Part shown: one piece after another, positions 33,488 to 41,279 of the stretch
How the letters are laid out: every line of letters starts with the position of its first letter
Numbering within the stretch: the stretch's first letter is position 1
Assembly (NCBI GenBank): GCA_965248975.1
Contig: CBDFKU010000015.1
Coordinates: 1 to 64,000, forward strand
Length of the DNA stretch: 64,000 nt
Direction of reading: 5' to 3'
Origin: CBDFKU01 sp965248975
Lineage (GTDB): Bacteria > Chloroflexota > Dehalococcoidia > Lucifugimonadales > JAGWBF01
Notes under the pieces: model-generated
What the model was told of the DNA's origin: nothing
Seen by the model: only the letters and a program-made list of their open reading frames with translations
The model's database searches: none
Made by a program: the position numbers and the translations under genes

Positions 33488-34459
33488 TCAGATCAACGAT
33501 CGGGCGGCTTCCGCGATGGCCCTGCGATTGGGGATGGCCGCCTCCTCCAGGGGAGGGGAGTAGGGCATCGGTACCTCGGCCCCGGCCAGCCTCGAAACAG
33601 GTGCATCCAGGTAGTCGAAGGCCTGCTCGTTTATCTGTGCAGCCACTTCCGCCCCGAAACCACCGGTCTTCCAGACCTCTTCCACCACCAGGGCACGGTG
33701 GGTCTTACGCACCGAGTCCAGTACGGTGGGCATGTCCAGGGGCCTGAGGCTGCGCAGGTCGACGACCTCCGCCTCGATTCCTTCCTTTGAAAGCTCCTCG
33801 GCCCCAGCCAAGGCCTCTATCACCATCCTGGAGTAGGAGACGATGGTGAGGTCCTTGCCAGAGCGTTTCACGTCTGCCGAGCCCAGGGGCACCTTGTAAT
33901 GGCCCTCGGGGACATCGCCCCGGCTACTGTACAGCCTGATATGCTCGACGAACAGCACCGGGTCGACCTCATCGCGGCAGGACCTGAAAAGGCCCAGAGC
34001 GTCGTAGGGAGTGGCCGGCGTCACGACCTTCATCCCCGGTACCGAAGCGAACCAGCCCTCGAAGTTCTGGGAGTGAGTAGCCGCCACCTGGGCGCCGCCA
34101 CCGGTAACCGTACGCACGATCAGGGGAACCGATATCTGTCCCCCGGACATGTATCGCAGCTTTGCGGCATGGTTGATAATCTGGTCCATCGCCAGCAGGC
34201 TGAAGTTGATCGTCATCAGCTCCACGATGGGGCGAAGCCCGCCCATGGCCGCTCCTACCCCAGCTCCGACGATGCCCGACTCGGACAGCGGAGAATCCTT
34301 GATGCGCTCCGGCCCGAACTCGTCCGTGAAGCCCTTGGTCACGGCATAGGCGCCGCCGTAGGGCCCGATATCCTCCCCTACCAGGAAGACCCGCGAGTCC
34401 TCGATAAGGGCTTCCCTCAAGGCGCTGCCGACGGCTTCACGATAAGCTACCTCTGTCAT
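33488..34459 (-). CDS. pdhB: 2-oxoacid dehydrogenase E1 component, beta subunit
   Basis: This 323-aa beta subunit starts at ATG 34459, overlapping the alpha-subunit stop by ATGA. It begins MTEVAYREAVGSALREAL and has VFLVGEDIGPYGGAYAVTKG, FGPERIKDSPLSESGIVGAG, a transketolase-type pyrimidine fold and a C-terminal transketolase domain (RSLRPLDMPTV, VVEEVWKTGGFGAEVA). It pairs with E1alpha to decarboxylate 2-oxoacids with TPP. The frame continues open upstream to 35365 but that portion overlaps pdhA in another frame and is not coding. Confidence 0.93.
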   Translation of the reverse strand: MTEVAYREAVGSALREALIEDSRVFLVGEDIGPYGGAYAVTKGFTDEFGPERIKDSPLSESGIVGAGVGAAMGGLRPIVELMTINFSLLAMDQIINHAAKLRYMSGGQISVPLIVRTVTGGGAQVAATHSQNFEGWFASVPGMKVVTPATPYDALGLFRSCRDEVDPVLFVEHIRLYSSRGDVPEGHYKVPLGSADVKRSGKDLTIVSYSRMVIEALAGAEELSKEGIEAEVVDLRSLRPLDMPTVLDSVRKTHRALVVEEVWKTGGFGAEVAAQINEQAFDYLDAPVSRLAGAEVPMPYSPPLEEAAIPNRRAIAEAARSLI

Positions 34460-35454
34460 GGCTGGCTCCCTGCCGTCCCGTAAACGTCTTCGTAAAGCGC
34501 CGTCAACTCCGGGAAGGGGCTCTCGGCGGCAAAGCGCGCCGCCTCCTCGACCTCCACCATCACCGCGGCGTCGATGTCCAGCAACTCCTGCTTCGAGGCC
34601 AGGCCATCGTCCAGCAGCTTGGCCTTGTAAGTGGCTATGGGGTCTTTCTGCATCCACCCCGATACCTCGATGCGGCGGCGGTACTCGGCGGGGTCGGCCA
34701 TGGAGTGGCCACGGAACCTGTAAGTCTGGGCCTCCAGGAACACGGGTCCGTGCCCTTCTTTGACGTACTTGACCGAGTCTTGGGTGACCCGGCTGACTTC
34801 CAGGACGTCCATTCCGTCCAGTCGCTTGCCCGGCATGTTGTAGGCGTCGGCCAGCTTGTATATGTTCTGGGACAGGGCCAGGGTGTCCTCGACGGGAGCG
34901 CCCATGCCGTAGAGGTTGTTCTCGCAGAGGAAAATCACCGGCAGCTTCCAGATGGACGCCAGGTTCATGGCCTCGTGGAACTCCCCTTCGTTGATAGCTC
35001 CGTCTCCCAGGTAGCACATGACCAGACGATCTTCGCTTTTGTATTTGGCGGCCAGGGCCAGGCCCGTGGCCACCGGCATCTGGCCACCGACGATGGCGTA
35101 CCCGCCCATGAAGTTCCTGGAGACGTCGAAGAGGTGCATCGAGCCGCCCTTGCCCTGGCTGCTGCCGGTGGCCTTGCCGAACAGCTCGGCCATGACCACC
35201 CTGCTCTCCATACCCCTGGCCAGGGCATGGCCGTGGTCCCGGTAGTGGGTTAGCAAATAGTCTTGAGGCCTCAGGGCTGAGATAGAGCCGACCGCGATGG
35301 CCTCCTCGCCTATGTAGAGATGGAGAAAGCCGCGGATGTTGCCCTGCATGTACTGCCGGCTGCACTCTTCCTCGAAAATCCGCACCAGCATTAGCTGGCG
35401 GTAAAACTCAAGGAGCTCTGTCTTGTCCAGCTCATTCTTCACTTTAACAGCCAA
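34456..35454 (-). CDS. pdhA: 2-oxoacid dehydrogenase E1 component, alpha subunit
   Basis: This 332-aa subunit has the TPP-binding motif GDGAINEGEFHEAMNLA running to NN in FLCENNLYG. The phosphorylation-loop region is YRFRGHSMADPAEYR and the N-terminal LYIGEEAIAVGSISAL is typical of acetoin- and pyruvate-dehydrogenase alpha chains. The start is TTG 35454 with AGGGAG upstream, 15 bases after the lpd stop. It binds TPP and decarboxylates the oxoacid together with the beta chain. Confidence 0.93.
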   Translation of the reverse strand: MAVKVKNELDKTELLEFYRQLMLVRIFEEECSRQYMQGNIRGFLHLYIGEEAIAVGSISALRPQDYLLTHYRDHGHALARGMESRVVMAELFGKATGSSQGKGGSMHLFDVSRNFMGGYAIVGGQMPVATGLALAAKYKSEDRLVMCYLGDGAINEGEFHEAMNLASIWKLPVIFLCENNLYGMGAPVEDTLALSQNIYKLADAYNMPGKRLDGMDVLEVSRVTQDSVKYVKEGHGPVFLEAQTYRFRGHSMADPAEYRRRIEVSGWMQKDPIATYKAKLLDDGLASKQELLDIDAAVMVEVEEAARFAAESPFPELTALYEDVYGTAGSQP

Positions 35455-35469
35455 TGTAGTCGCACTCCC

Positions 35470-36861
35470 TCAGATATGGATTGCCTGCCCGTCGGCGGCC
35501 AGGGCAGCCTCTTTCACGACTTCCGACAGAGTAGGATGGGAGTGGACCATCCAGCCCAGCTCGGTTGTGGTGCCTTCCAAGAGCCGGGCCATGGAAAGCT
35601 CAGCCAGCATCTCGGTTACCTCGGGGCCGATCATGTGGGCCCCCAGGATCTCGCCATATTTGTCGTCCACCACTAGCTTGACCATGCCCACAGTCTCGCC
35701 GATGGCAACCGCTTTACCGCTGGCCTGGAACGGGAACTTCCCGATCCTGACGTTGTGTCCCTGATCCCGGGCCTGCTGCTCGGTCAGACCGAAGCTGGCC
35801 ACCTGGGGCAGGCAGTAGGTCGCCCGGGGCATGTTGACGTAGTCGAGGGCTTGTGACTCAACGCCCGCCATGGTCTCCGCCGCCATCACTCCCTGGGCGG
35901 AGGCCACGTGGGCCAGGAGAAGCTTCCCGGTGACGTCGCCTATGGCGTAGATCCCAGGCACGTTGGTGGACATATGGTCGTCTATACCGACGTAGCCCCG
36001 CTCCGTGGCTACCCCGATCCCATCCAGATTCAGCTCCTCGGTGTTAGCCTGCACGCCTATGGCCACCAACACCTTCTCGCACTCGATCTCCTGCACTCCG
36101 TTGGATGACTCCACCTTCAACCTGGCTCCGCCGTCCAGCGGGGCCATCTCCGTGACCCCTGAGCCGGTCATGCACTTGATCCCTTCCTTGATGAAGGCTT
36201 CTTCCAACTGCTTGCTGATCTCTTCGTCTTCGTTGGGCACCACGCGTGGAAGGAGCTCCACGAGAGTCACGTCGACGCCATAGGTGTTGAGTATGTAGGC
36301 GAACTCCGCACCGGTGGCCCCGGCGCCCACTATGACCATAGAGGTGGGGAGCTGGCGCATATCCAGAGCATGGCGGCTGGTGAGCACGCGCTCGCCGTCG
36401 ATGGGCAGGGCGGGGATGCTCCTGGGGCGGGCGCCGGTTGCGATGATGATGTTCTTGGCGCCTATGACCTTCCCGTCGGGGGACACCTCCAGGGTATGGC
36501 CATCCCGGAACCTGGCCTCGCCCGCGATGTGGTCGACCTTGTTCTTCCGCAGGAGGAAGCCCACACCCTTGGTGTTGCGCTCGACTACCTTGCGGCTGCG
36601 CTCGACGGCCTTGGCATAGTCGACGTGCAGCTTGTCGAAAGAAAACCCGAACTCATCGCCTCTATGAAGGAGGGACACGATCTCGGCGTTCTTGAGGAGA
36701 GCTTTGCTGGGTATGCATCCCCAGTTGAGGCATACGCCACCCAGCTCTTCCCGTTCGATTACCGCGACATTAAGCCCCAGTTGGGCCGCCCGGATCGCCG
36801 CGACATATCCTCCGGGCCCCGCTCCCACGACGACTACGTCGTACTCTGCATCCACCGCCAC
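35470..36861 (-). CDS. lpdA: Dihydrolipoamide dehydrogenase (E3)
   Basis: This 463-aa flavoprotein has FAD-binding VVVGAGPGGYVAAIRAAQLG, redox disulfide Cys44/Cys49 (GGVCLNWGCIPSK), NAD-binding VGAGATGAEFAYILN, the second FAD motif IYAIGDVTG and the C-terminal His-Glu pair (HSHPTLSEVV). It reoxidises the E2 lipoamide with NAD+. The start is GTG 36861. It is the first gene of a minus-strand cluster lpd-pdhA-pdhB-pdhC-thyX, with a promoter about 80 bases upstream. The gene is intact. Confidence 0.95.
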   Translation of the reverse strand: MAVDAEYDVVVVGAGPGGYVAAIRAAQLGLNVAVIEREELGGVCLNWGCIPSKALLKNAEIVSLLHRGDEFGFSFDKLHVDYAKAVERSRKVVERNTKGVGFLLRKNKVDHIAGEARFRDGHTLEVSPDGKVIGAKNIIIATGARPRSIPALPIDGERVLTSRHALDMRQLPTSMVIVGAGATGAEFAYILNTYGVDVTLVELLPRVVPNEDEEISKQLEEAFIKEGIKCMTGSGVTEMAPLDGGARLKVESSNGVQEIECEKVLVAIGVQANTEELNLDGIGVATERGYVGIDDHMSTNVPGIYAIGDVTGKLLLAHVASAQGVMAAETMAGVESQALDYVNMPRATYCLPQVASFGLTEQQARDQGHNVRIGKFPFQASGKAVAIGETVGMVKLVVDDKYGEILGAHMIGPEVTEMLAELSMARLLEGTTTELGWMVHSHPTLSEVVKEAALAADGQAIHI

Positions 36862-36937
36862 CTTTTAAACCCCCACATTCTGATCATTTGGGCTGATCAT
36901 TGCCCAGATCCGCATGGCCTTCGTGTATGAAGCCCAT

Positions 36938-36967
36938 ATTATATTCCCGTTCTGAGTCGCTATTCAA
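36938..36967 (-). promoter_or_regulatory. Promoter of the lpd-pdh cluster
   Basis: On the minus strand, TTGAAT (36967-36962) and TATAAT (36943-36938) are 18 bases apart, about 80 bases upstream of lpdA. The 240-bp region is shared with the divergent tatA, for which TATTAT/TATAAT at 37058-37066 is a weaker candidate -10. Confidence 0.5.
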
Positions 36968-37100
36968 GAACCGGACCACCCTTCTACCGGGGTGTTTTTG
37001 CTCCCTTTTAGGTCTATATACGTGCAGACTACCTTGCCCGGCCTCAACTGTCCCTGATATTATAATAGGCACCGGCAGGCTGGAATACAAGGAGGTCACC

Positions 37101-37325
37101 ATGGAGCTACCGCTGCTCCTTTTACGAGGCATCGGGCCCGCTGAAATCGCGATAATCGTGGTAGTACTGGTGATGGTCTTCGGGGCAACCCGACTGCCGA
37201 AGCTTGGGTCGTCCCTGGGCCAGAGCCTGAGGGCGTTCAAGAACGCGATAAGTGGACAAGACGAGGAAGGCGGCGACGACGAGACCAAGGCCGTCAAGTC
37301 CGCTTCAAAAGACCAGAAGGACTAG
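37101..37325 (+). CDS. tatA: Twin-arginine translocase subunit TatA/E
   Basis: This 74-aa protein has one N-terminal membrane segment (AEIAIIVVVLVMVFG), the FGxxxLPxLG hinge (FGATRLPKLGSSLG), an amphipathic helix (QSLRAFKNAI) and an acidic/charged tail. TatA oligomers form the pore for folded, cofactor-bearing proteins. The start is ATG 37101, directly behind AAGGAGGTCACC. It is convergent with tatC rather than in its operon. Confidence 0.92.
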   Translation: MELPLLLLRGIGPAEIAIIVVVLVMVFGATRLPKLGSSLGQSLRAFKNAISGQDEEGGDDETKAVKSASKDQKD

Positions 37326-37356
37326 ACCCCTCGGATCATCGCCACTATACGTGCCG

Positions 37357-38121
37357 CTAACCGCCTCGCGGCGCGACCTCCGGTTGGGTCTCCCTGCCAC
37401 GGGCCGCAAACCTGGCCAGCAGTATACCCACTTCGTACAGCAGAATCAGGGGCGCGGCCACCAGGGACTGGTTTATAGGATCGAAGGTGGGGGTTATCAG
37501 GGCCCCAAGTACGAAGGCCACCACGACCCAGTAGCGCCTCCACCGGGCGAATCCCCTGCCCGTGACAATCCCCAGCTTGGCCAACAGGAACATCACTATG
37601 GGCGTCTCGAAGACGATCCCCATCCAGAACAGCAGCATCACCATCACGTTCACGTAGTTCCCTATGCGTATCAGAGGGGTGGCCAGGTCGCTTCCCCAGC
37701 TCAGCAGGAAGTCGATGGCCGGCGGAATCAGCACGAAGTAGCCGAAGGACACGCCCGCCGCAAAAGCCACCACCACTCCCGGCATGAAGCCGAAGAGGTA
37801 GCGCCTTTCCTTCGGGGTGAGTCCGGGAGCCACGAACATGATGACTTGGTAGAGGATCACCGGGAACGCCAGCACCAGCCCGGCCACTAGGGAGACCTTG
37901 AAGGTAACGGCCACCATCTCGGTGACCTCCACGAATACGAGCCCTGGCCCTCCGCCTGTCGCGGCGGTCAGGTCATCGGCAGGGCGCAGCAGCAGCCTTA
38001 TGATGTCCTTGTAGAAGACGAAGGCCACGGCGATGCCTACCACCGTGGCCAGGCCGGAGATCGTCAGCCTGCGTCGGAGCTCGGCCAGGTGCTGGGTCAC
38101 CGGCCTCTCCCGGTCCTTCAA
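37357..38121 (-). CDS. tatC: Twin-arginine translocase subunit TatC
   Basis: This 254-aa protein has six membrane segments and the TatC marks: an N-terminal cytoplasmic HLAELRRRLTISGLA (signal-peptide recognition), FKVSLVAGLVLAFPVILYQ, FAPGLTPKERR-like FVAPGLTPKERRYL, GYFVLIPPAIDFLL and PTFDPINQSLVAAPLILLYE. It recognises Tat signal peptides. It overlaps tatB by four bases, so the two are coupled. Confidence 0.95.
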   Translation of the reverse strand: MKDRERPVTQHLAELRRRLTISGLATVVGIAVAFVFYKDIIRLLLRPADDLTAATGGGPGLVFVEVTEMVAVTFKVSLVAGLVLAFPVILYQVIMFVAPGLTPKERRYLFGFMPGVVVAFAAGVSFGYFVLIPPAIDFLLSWGSDLATPLIRIGNYVNVMVMLLFWMGIVFETPIVMFLLAKLGIVTGRGFARWRRYWVVVAFVLGALITPTFDPINQSLVAAPLILLYEVGILLARFAARGRETQPEVAPRGG

Positions 38122-38363
38122 CTGTGCCCCCCGGGAGGCCTTCTTCCGTCGCCGTCGGGGGGTTCGATGTTTTCCATCTCCCGACGCAGATCCCGCTCCT
38201 CGGCCTCGACGGCTTTGGACAGATCGCCCATGGCGCGACGCACTTCACCCAGGGCTTTGCCGGCGCCCCGGGCCATATTGATGGCTTTGGCCGGGCCCAA
38301 CACGACCAAGGCGATGGCTATTATCATCATCAGCTCAAGACCACCGATACCCATGAAGCTCAA
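38118..38363 (-). CDS. tatB: Twin-arginine translocase subunit TatB-like
   Basis: This 81-aa protein has one N-terminal membrane helix (GGLELMMIIAIALVVLG), the GP kink, and an amphipathic charged helix (LGEVRRAMGDLSKAVEAEER), ending with an Asp/Pro tail. I start at TTG 38363 (LSFMGIGG). It overlaps the upstream gene's stop as TTGA and has AAGGAG ten bases before it; ATG 38354 is the alternative. Being next to tatC and longer-tailed than tatA suggests the TatB role. Confidence 0.8.
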   Translation of the reverse strand: MSFMGIGGLELMMIIAIALVVLGPAKAINMARGAGKALGEVRRAMGDLSKAVEAEERDLRREMENIEPPDGDGRRPPGGHS

Positions 38364-40261
38364 TTCGGATGCACTCCTTCCCCAGGACCCGACGCTTTGA
38401 GGGGACACCGCGAGCAGCCGTCGGTCGCCGGTGCGTGGTGCGTCCACTCCTCCCCGAGGCCCGCGTCGGCCAGTAAATCTGTCAGGGTGCACAGCGGGAG
38501 CCCAACCACGTTGGTGTAGCACCCGTCCACGTGGGCCGCGGGCCGAAACGCCGGGTCCTGGACCGCGTATGCCCCGGCTTTGTCCATGGGCTCGCCGGAA
38601 GCGACGTAGGCCGCCACTTCACCATCCGAGTAATTCCGCATGGTCACGTGACTGACCAGGCTTGCCACTCGCTCGCTCCCGCCTCCGGCGCCCACAACCG
38701 CCACGCCGGTTACGACCTGGTGTTCTCGGTTCCTGAGACGGGAGAGCATTTCCGCGGCCTCGTCCTCGTCCCTGGGCTTGCCAAGTGCTTCCCCGTCCAG
38801 TACTACGGTGCTATCGGCTCCCACCACCAGGCCCGACGTACGAGACGAAGCAACCTTCCTGGCCTTGGATAGGGCCAGCCGCTCTACCATGTCCCCGGGC
38901 GACTCACCATCCTGAGTGTCTTCGGCCACGTCCGGCGCGACGACGCTGAACTCCAGGCCCAGCTGGGCCAGCAGCTCCCTCCTCCTGGGCGAGGTGGATG
39001 CCAGGACGACGTCGGACTGCGGGGAGGAGTGCTGCGCGGCCGGCGCACCGGGTTCGGCGGCATGCCCGTCCCACACCAGAGTCGCCACGCACTCGATGTG
39101 ATGGGTCTGGGGGAACATGTCCACCGGCTGCACGCTCTCCAGTCTGTAAGGGCCACAAAGCACCTTCAGATCACGAGCCAGGGCTTCTGGGTCACAGGAA
39201 ACATATACCACCCTCTCTGGAGCCAGCCGGATGACGGCTTCGAGGGCGTTGGGGCGGCAGCCCACTCTGGGCGGATCGAGTATCAGCCCGTCGGGTGGCT
39301 CCTCCATCAGGGCCAGCACCTCTTCGGTCTTCCCATGAATGAATCGTAGATTGTCGATGCCTTCGGCGTTGGCCTCGGCGTCCTGTACAGCAGAGGCCGA
39401 ATCTTCGATGGCCACTACCTGCCCGGTATGGGGCGCCAACATGACTGCAAACACGCCGACGCCAGCATAGGCATCTACGACCGACTCCCTCCCAGACAAC
39501 CTCAGGCCGTCCTTCACCAGCTCGAGGATCCGTTCCGCCTGCCTGGTGTTGACCTGGAAGAAGGAGGAGCTGGCGACACGAAACTCCCGGCCATCCAGGC
39601 GCTCGCTATAGTGGGTTTGGCCGGACACCAGGCACACCTCTTCCGTCTTCAACACAGGCTGGACCAGAAAATCGCCGGTGTTCACCCCGTATCTGAGGGA
39701 CAGCTGGCTGGTCTCGGCGCACTTGCGCTGGAGCAGGCCCAAGGCGTCGTTGATCCAGGGGTGCATCAGCAGGCACCTGTCCACCACGACGAACCTGCGG
39801 CTCTCGCGGTTGACGAAGCCCAGCTCTCCATAGCGTCTGCCGACGGTAAACCGGGCGTGGTTCCGGTATCCGTACTCCTCGGGCGAGGGTAGTGTGGGAT
39901 GGACCAGGCTTACGTCAAAGCCGCCGGCACGCTCGAGGGCCTCCACCACCATGCTTCTCTTGGTCCGAAGCTGGTGCTGATAGTCAACGTGCTGCCACTG
40001 GCAGCCGGTGCATGACCCGAAGTACGAGCACGGCGCCTCGATCCGATGTGGTGAGGGCTCGATGACCCGGGTCACCCGCGCGGCGATATAGTCCCGCCGA
40101 CCCGTTATCACCTCGGCTTCTACCTCTTCTCCTGGGATGCCTCCGAATACACGAACCTCCTGCCCATTATGGCTAGCCAGGGTCTCCCCCTGACGTCCCC
40201 AACATTCGAGGCGCACCGTTATGTGCTCTACGGGCAGATCTTGTCGCACTTTCGACGCCAT
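38360..40261 (-). CDS. Fusion of RumA-type 23S rRNA m5U methyltransferase and Maf nucleotide pyrophosphatase
   Basis: This 633-aa fusion combines two enzymes. Residues 10-400 are a TrmA/RumA-type uridine-C5 methyltransferase with TRAM-like start, Fe-S Cys78/84/87/163 (CSYFGSCTGC), SAM motif VVDAYAGVGVFA, ILDPPRVG and catalytic Cys356 (YVSCDPEAL). Residues 417-600 are a Maf-type nucleotide pyrophosphatase (VVLASTSPRRRELL, VVGADSTVVLDGEALGKP, GEPMDKAGAYAVQD), which hydrolyses non-canonical NTPs. No stop or new start separates them. A short tail with CSRC follows. I use ATG 40261; a GTG at 40270 is possible. It overlaps tatB by TTGA, so the operon is fusion-tatB-tatC. Confidence 0.85.
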   Translation of the reverse strand: MASKVRQDLPVEHITVRLECWGRQGETLASHNGQEVRVFGGIPGEEVEAEVITGRRDYIAARVTRVIEPSPHRIEAPCSYFGSCTGCQWQHVDYQHQLRTKRSMVVEALERAGGFDVSLVHPTLPSPEEYGYRNHARFTVGRRYGELGFVNRESRRFVVVDRCLLMHPWINDALGLLQRKCAETSQLSLRYGVNTGDFLVQPVLKTEEVCLVSGQTHYSERLDGREFRVASSSFFQVNTRQAERILELVKDGLRLSGRESVVDAYAGVGVFAVMLAPHTGQVVAIEDSASAVQDAEANAEGIDNLRFIHGKTEEVLALMEEPPDGLILDPPRVGCRPNALEAVIRLAPERVVYVSCDPEALARDLKVLCGPYRLESVQPVDMFPQTHHIECVATLVWDGHAAEPGAPAAQHSSPQSDVVLASTSPRRRELLAQLGLEFSVVAPDVAEDTQDGESPGDMVERLALSKARKVASSRTSGLVVGADSTVVLDGEALGKPRDEDEAAEMLSRLRNREHQVVTGVAVVGAGGGSERVASLVSHVTMRNYSDGEVAAYVASGEPMDKAGAYAVQDPAFRPAAHVDGCYTNVVGLPLCTLTDLLADAGLGEEWTHHAPATDGCSRCPLKASGPGEGVHPN

Positions 40262-40628
40262 TGCAGACACTATAACCCAACCCTCTTTCAGTGCCAAGGG
40301 ACGATGGATAGCGACGTTAGGCATAGATGACTGGGTTCTGTTTCTCACGGTCTCCGTCGGGCAGCTAGCAAGGGTCTTTTCACCTTCCTGTCATGCTGAG
40401 GAGCCCTTCGGCGTTTCTCAGGGTAAACTACGCGACGAAGCATCTGGTGGGGGGCGGTCACCGCCTCAGGCTCAGGGTGACAATGAAAAGACCAGGGGAG
40501 GCCAACCGACCCAGGTTGACCTTATCTCTACGGTCGGTATAAACTGTCACCCAGAGCAAAGCTCCAGATGAACCTGTGGAGCGTCTTAACAATCTAATAC
40601 ATGTAAAGCGAGTTAGGAAAGGAGCCAA
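40262..40628. other. Divergent intergenic region before trxA
   Basis: These 367 bases separate the RumA-Maf gene from trxA. Apart from the trxA promoter and ribosome-binding site, I see no gene or RNA. The minus-strand frame of the RumA-Maf gene extends in from 40261 to 40348 but lacks a better start. Confidence 0.5.
40516..40543 (+). promoter_or_regulatory. Promoter of trxA (and possibly selC)
   Basis: TTGACC at 40516-40521 and TATAAA at 40538-40543 are 16 bases apart, giving a leader of about 80 bases. There is no terminator between trxA and the tRNA-Sec gene (31 bases), so they may be co-transcribed. Confidence 0.5.
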
Positions 40629-40955
40629 ATGGCAGAACCCTTCGCAGTAACCGATAACGACTTCGACGAGAAGGTCTTGAAGTCCGACCGCCCAGTGCTG
40701 GTGGACTTTTGGGCCGACTGGTGCATGCCCTGCAAGATGATTGCCCCGATAGTCGAGGAGCTCTCCGCAGAGTACGATGGAAAGTTGGACTTCGCCAAGC
40801 TGGACGTCGACTCCAACGACAAGACCGCTATGACCTACGGCGTACGCAGCATTCCCACCCTCCTCATCTTCAAGGAGGGTCAACCAATAGACCAGATCGT
40901 TGGGGCAGTGCCCAAAGGCGTGCTGAAGAAAAAGATCGACTCGGCCCTGGGTTAA
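40629..40955 (+). CDS. trxA: Thioredoxin
   Basis: This 108-aa thioredoxin has the redox motif WCMPC (Cys32 and Cys35; Met-Pro in place of the classical Gly-Pro) in VDFWADWCMPCKMIAP, Asp26 buried, and the cis-Pro loop RSIPTLLIF. It reduces protein disulfides in the cytoplasm with thioredoxin reductase. The start is ATG 40629 behind AAAGGAG. It lies 31 bases upstream of selC. It has the ordinary thioredoxin length and no Sec codon. Confidence 0.95.
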   Translation: MAEPFAVTDNDFDEKVLKSDRPVLVDFWADWCMPCKMIAPIVEELSAEYDGKLDFAKLDVDSNDKTAMTYGVRSIPTLLIFKEGQPIDQIVGAVPKGVLKKKIDSALG

Positions 40956-40986
40956 GGCCCGTCGACGGTCGATCCCTCCCCACCTC

Positions 40987-41082
40987 GGGAGTGGATGGGG
41001 CCCGGTGGCTCTTGCGGACTTCAAATCCGTTGTGCCTCGTTAGCACGGGGTAGGTGGGTTCGACTCCCTCTCACTCCCGCCA
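40987..41082 (+). tRNA. selC: Selenocysteine tRNA, anticodon TCA
   Basis: This 96-base tRNA has an 8-bp acceptor stem (40987-40994 with 41071-41078), discriminator G and encoded CCA. The D-stem is 6 bp with a 4-base loop (GGGGCC-CGGT-GGCTCT). The anticodon loop is CTTCAAA with anticodon TCA at 41021-41023. A long variable arm (GTGCC…GCAC) and a T-loop GGTTCGACT complete it. The long acceptor, long D-stem, big variable arm and UCA anticodon identify tRNA-Sec rather than serine or suppressor tRNA. It implies UGA decoding by SelB and Ser-to-Sec conversion by SelA, genes not in this window. Confidence 0.92.
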
Positions 41083-41131
41083 GTGTGAGCTGAATATAGT
41101 AGGCTCCGCCAAACGATTAGGTGGCACCAAA

Positions 41132-41167
41132 AAGTATGGCTCCGGCTGTGTCGCCGGAGCCATACTT
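41132..41167 (+). terminator. Long hairpin downstream of selC
   Basis: A perfect 15-bp stem (AAGTATGGCTCCGGC at 41132-41146 with its complement at 41153-41167) has a 6-base loop. It lies 50 bases after the tRNA. There is no T run after it on the plus strand (CTCGTCC), but on the minus strand the stem is followed by TTTTGGTG, so it could also end transcripts from the amidohydrolase side. Confidence 0.6.
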
Positions 41168-41279
41168 CTCGTCCTCGATGTGAAATGTAGGGATGTTTCT
41201 AGCCGTAGTCATCGGCGGCGCGCCGACAGCAGCCTTCTCCTTCTCTGTGCTTGTACCGTCCTCGGATCCCCTTAACGCG

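Noticed and set aside
34460..35365. Upstream extension of pdhB to 625 codons
   Set aside because: It overlaps pdhA in another frame; the E1-beta N-terminus (MTEVAYREAVG) begins at 34459.
40629..40955. Sec-containing thioredoxin next to selC
   Set aside because: The active site is WCMPC with ordinary Cys codons and no in-frame TGA.
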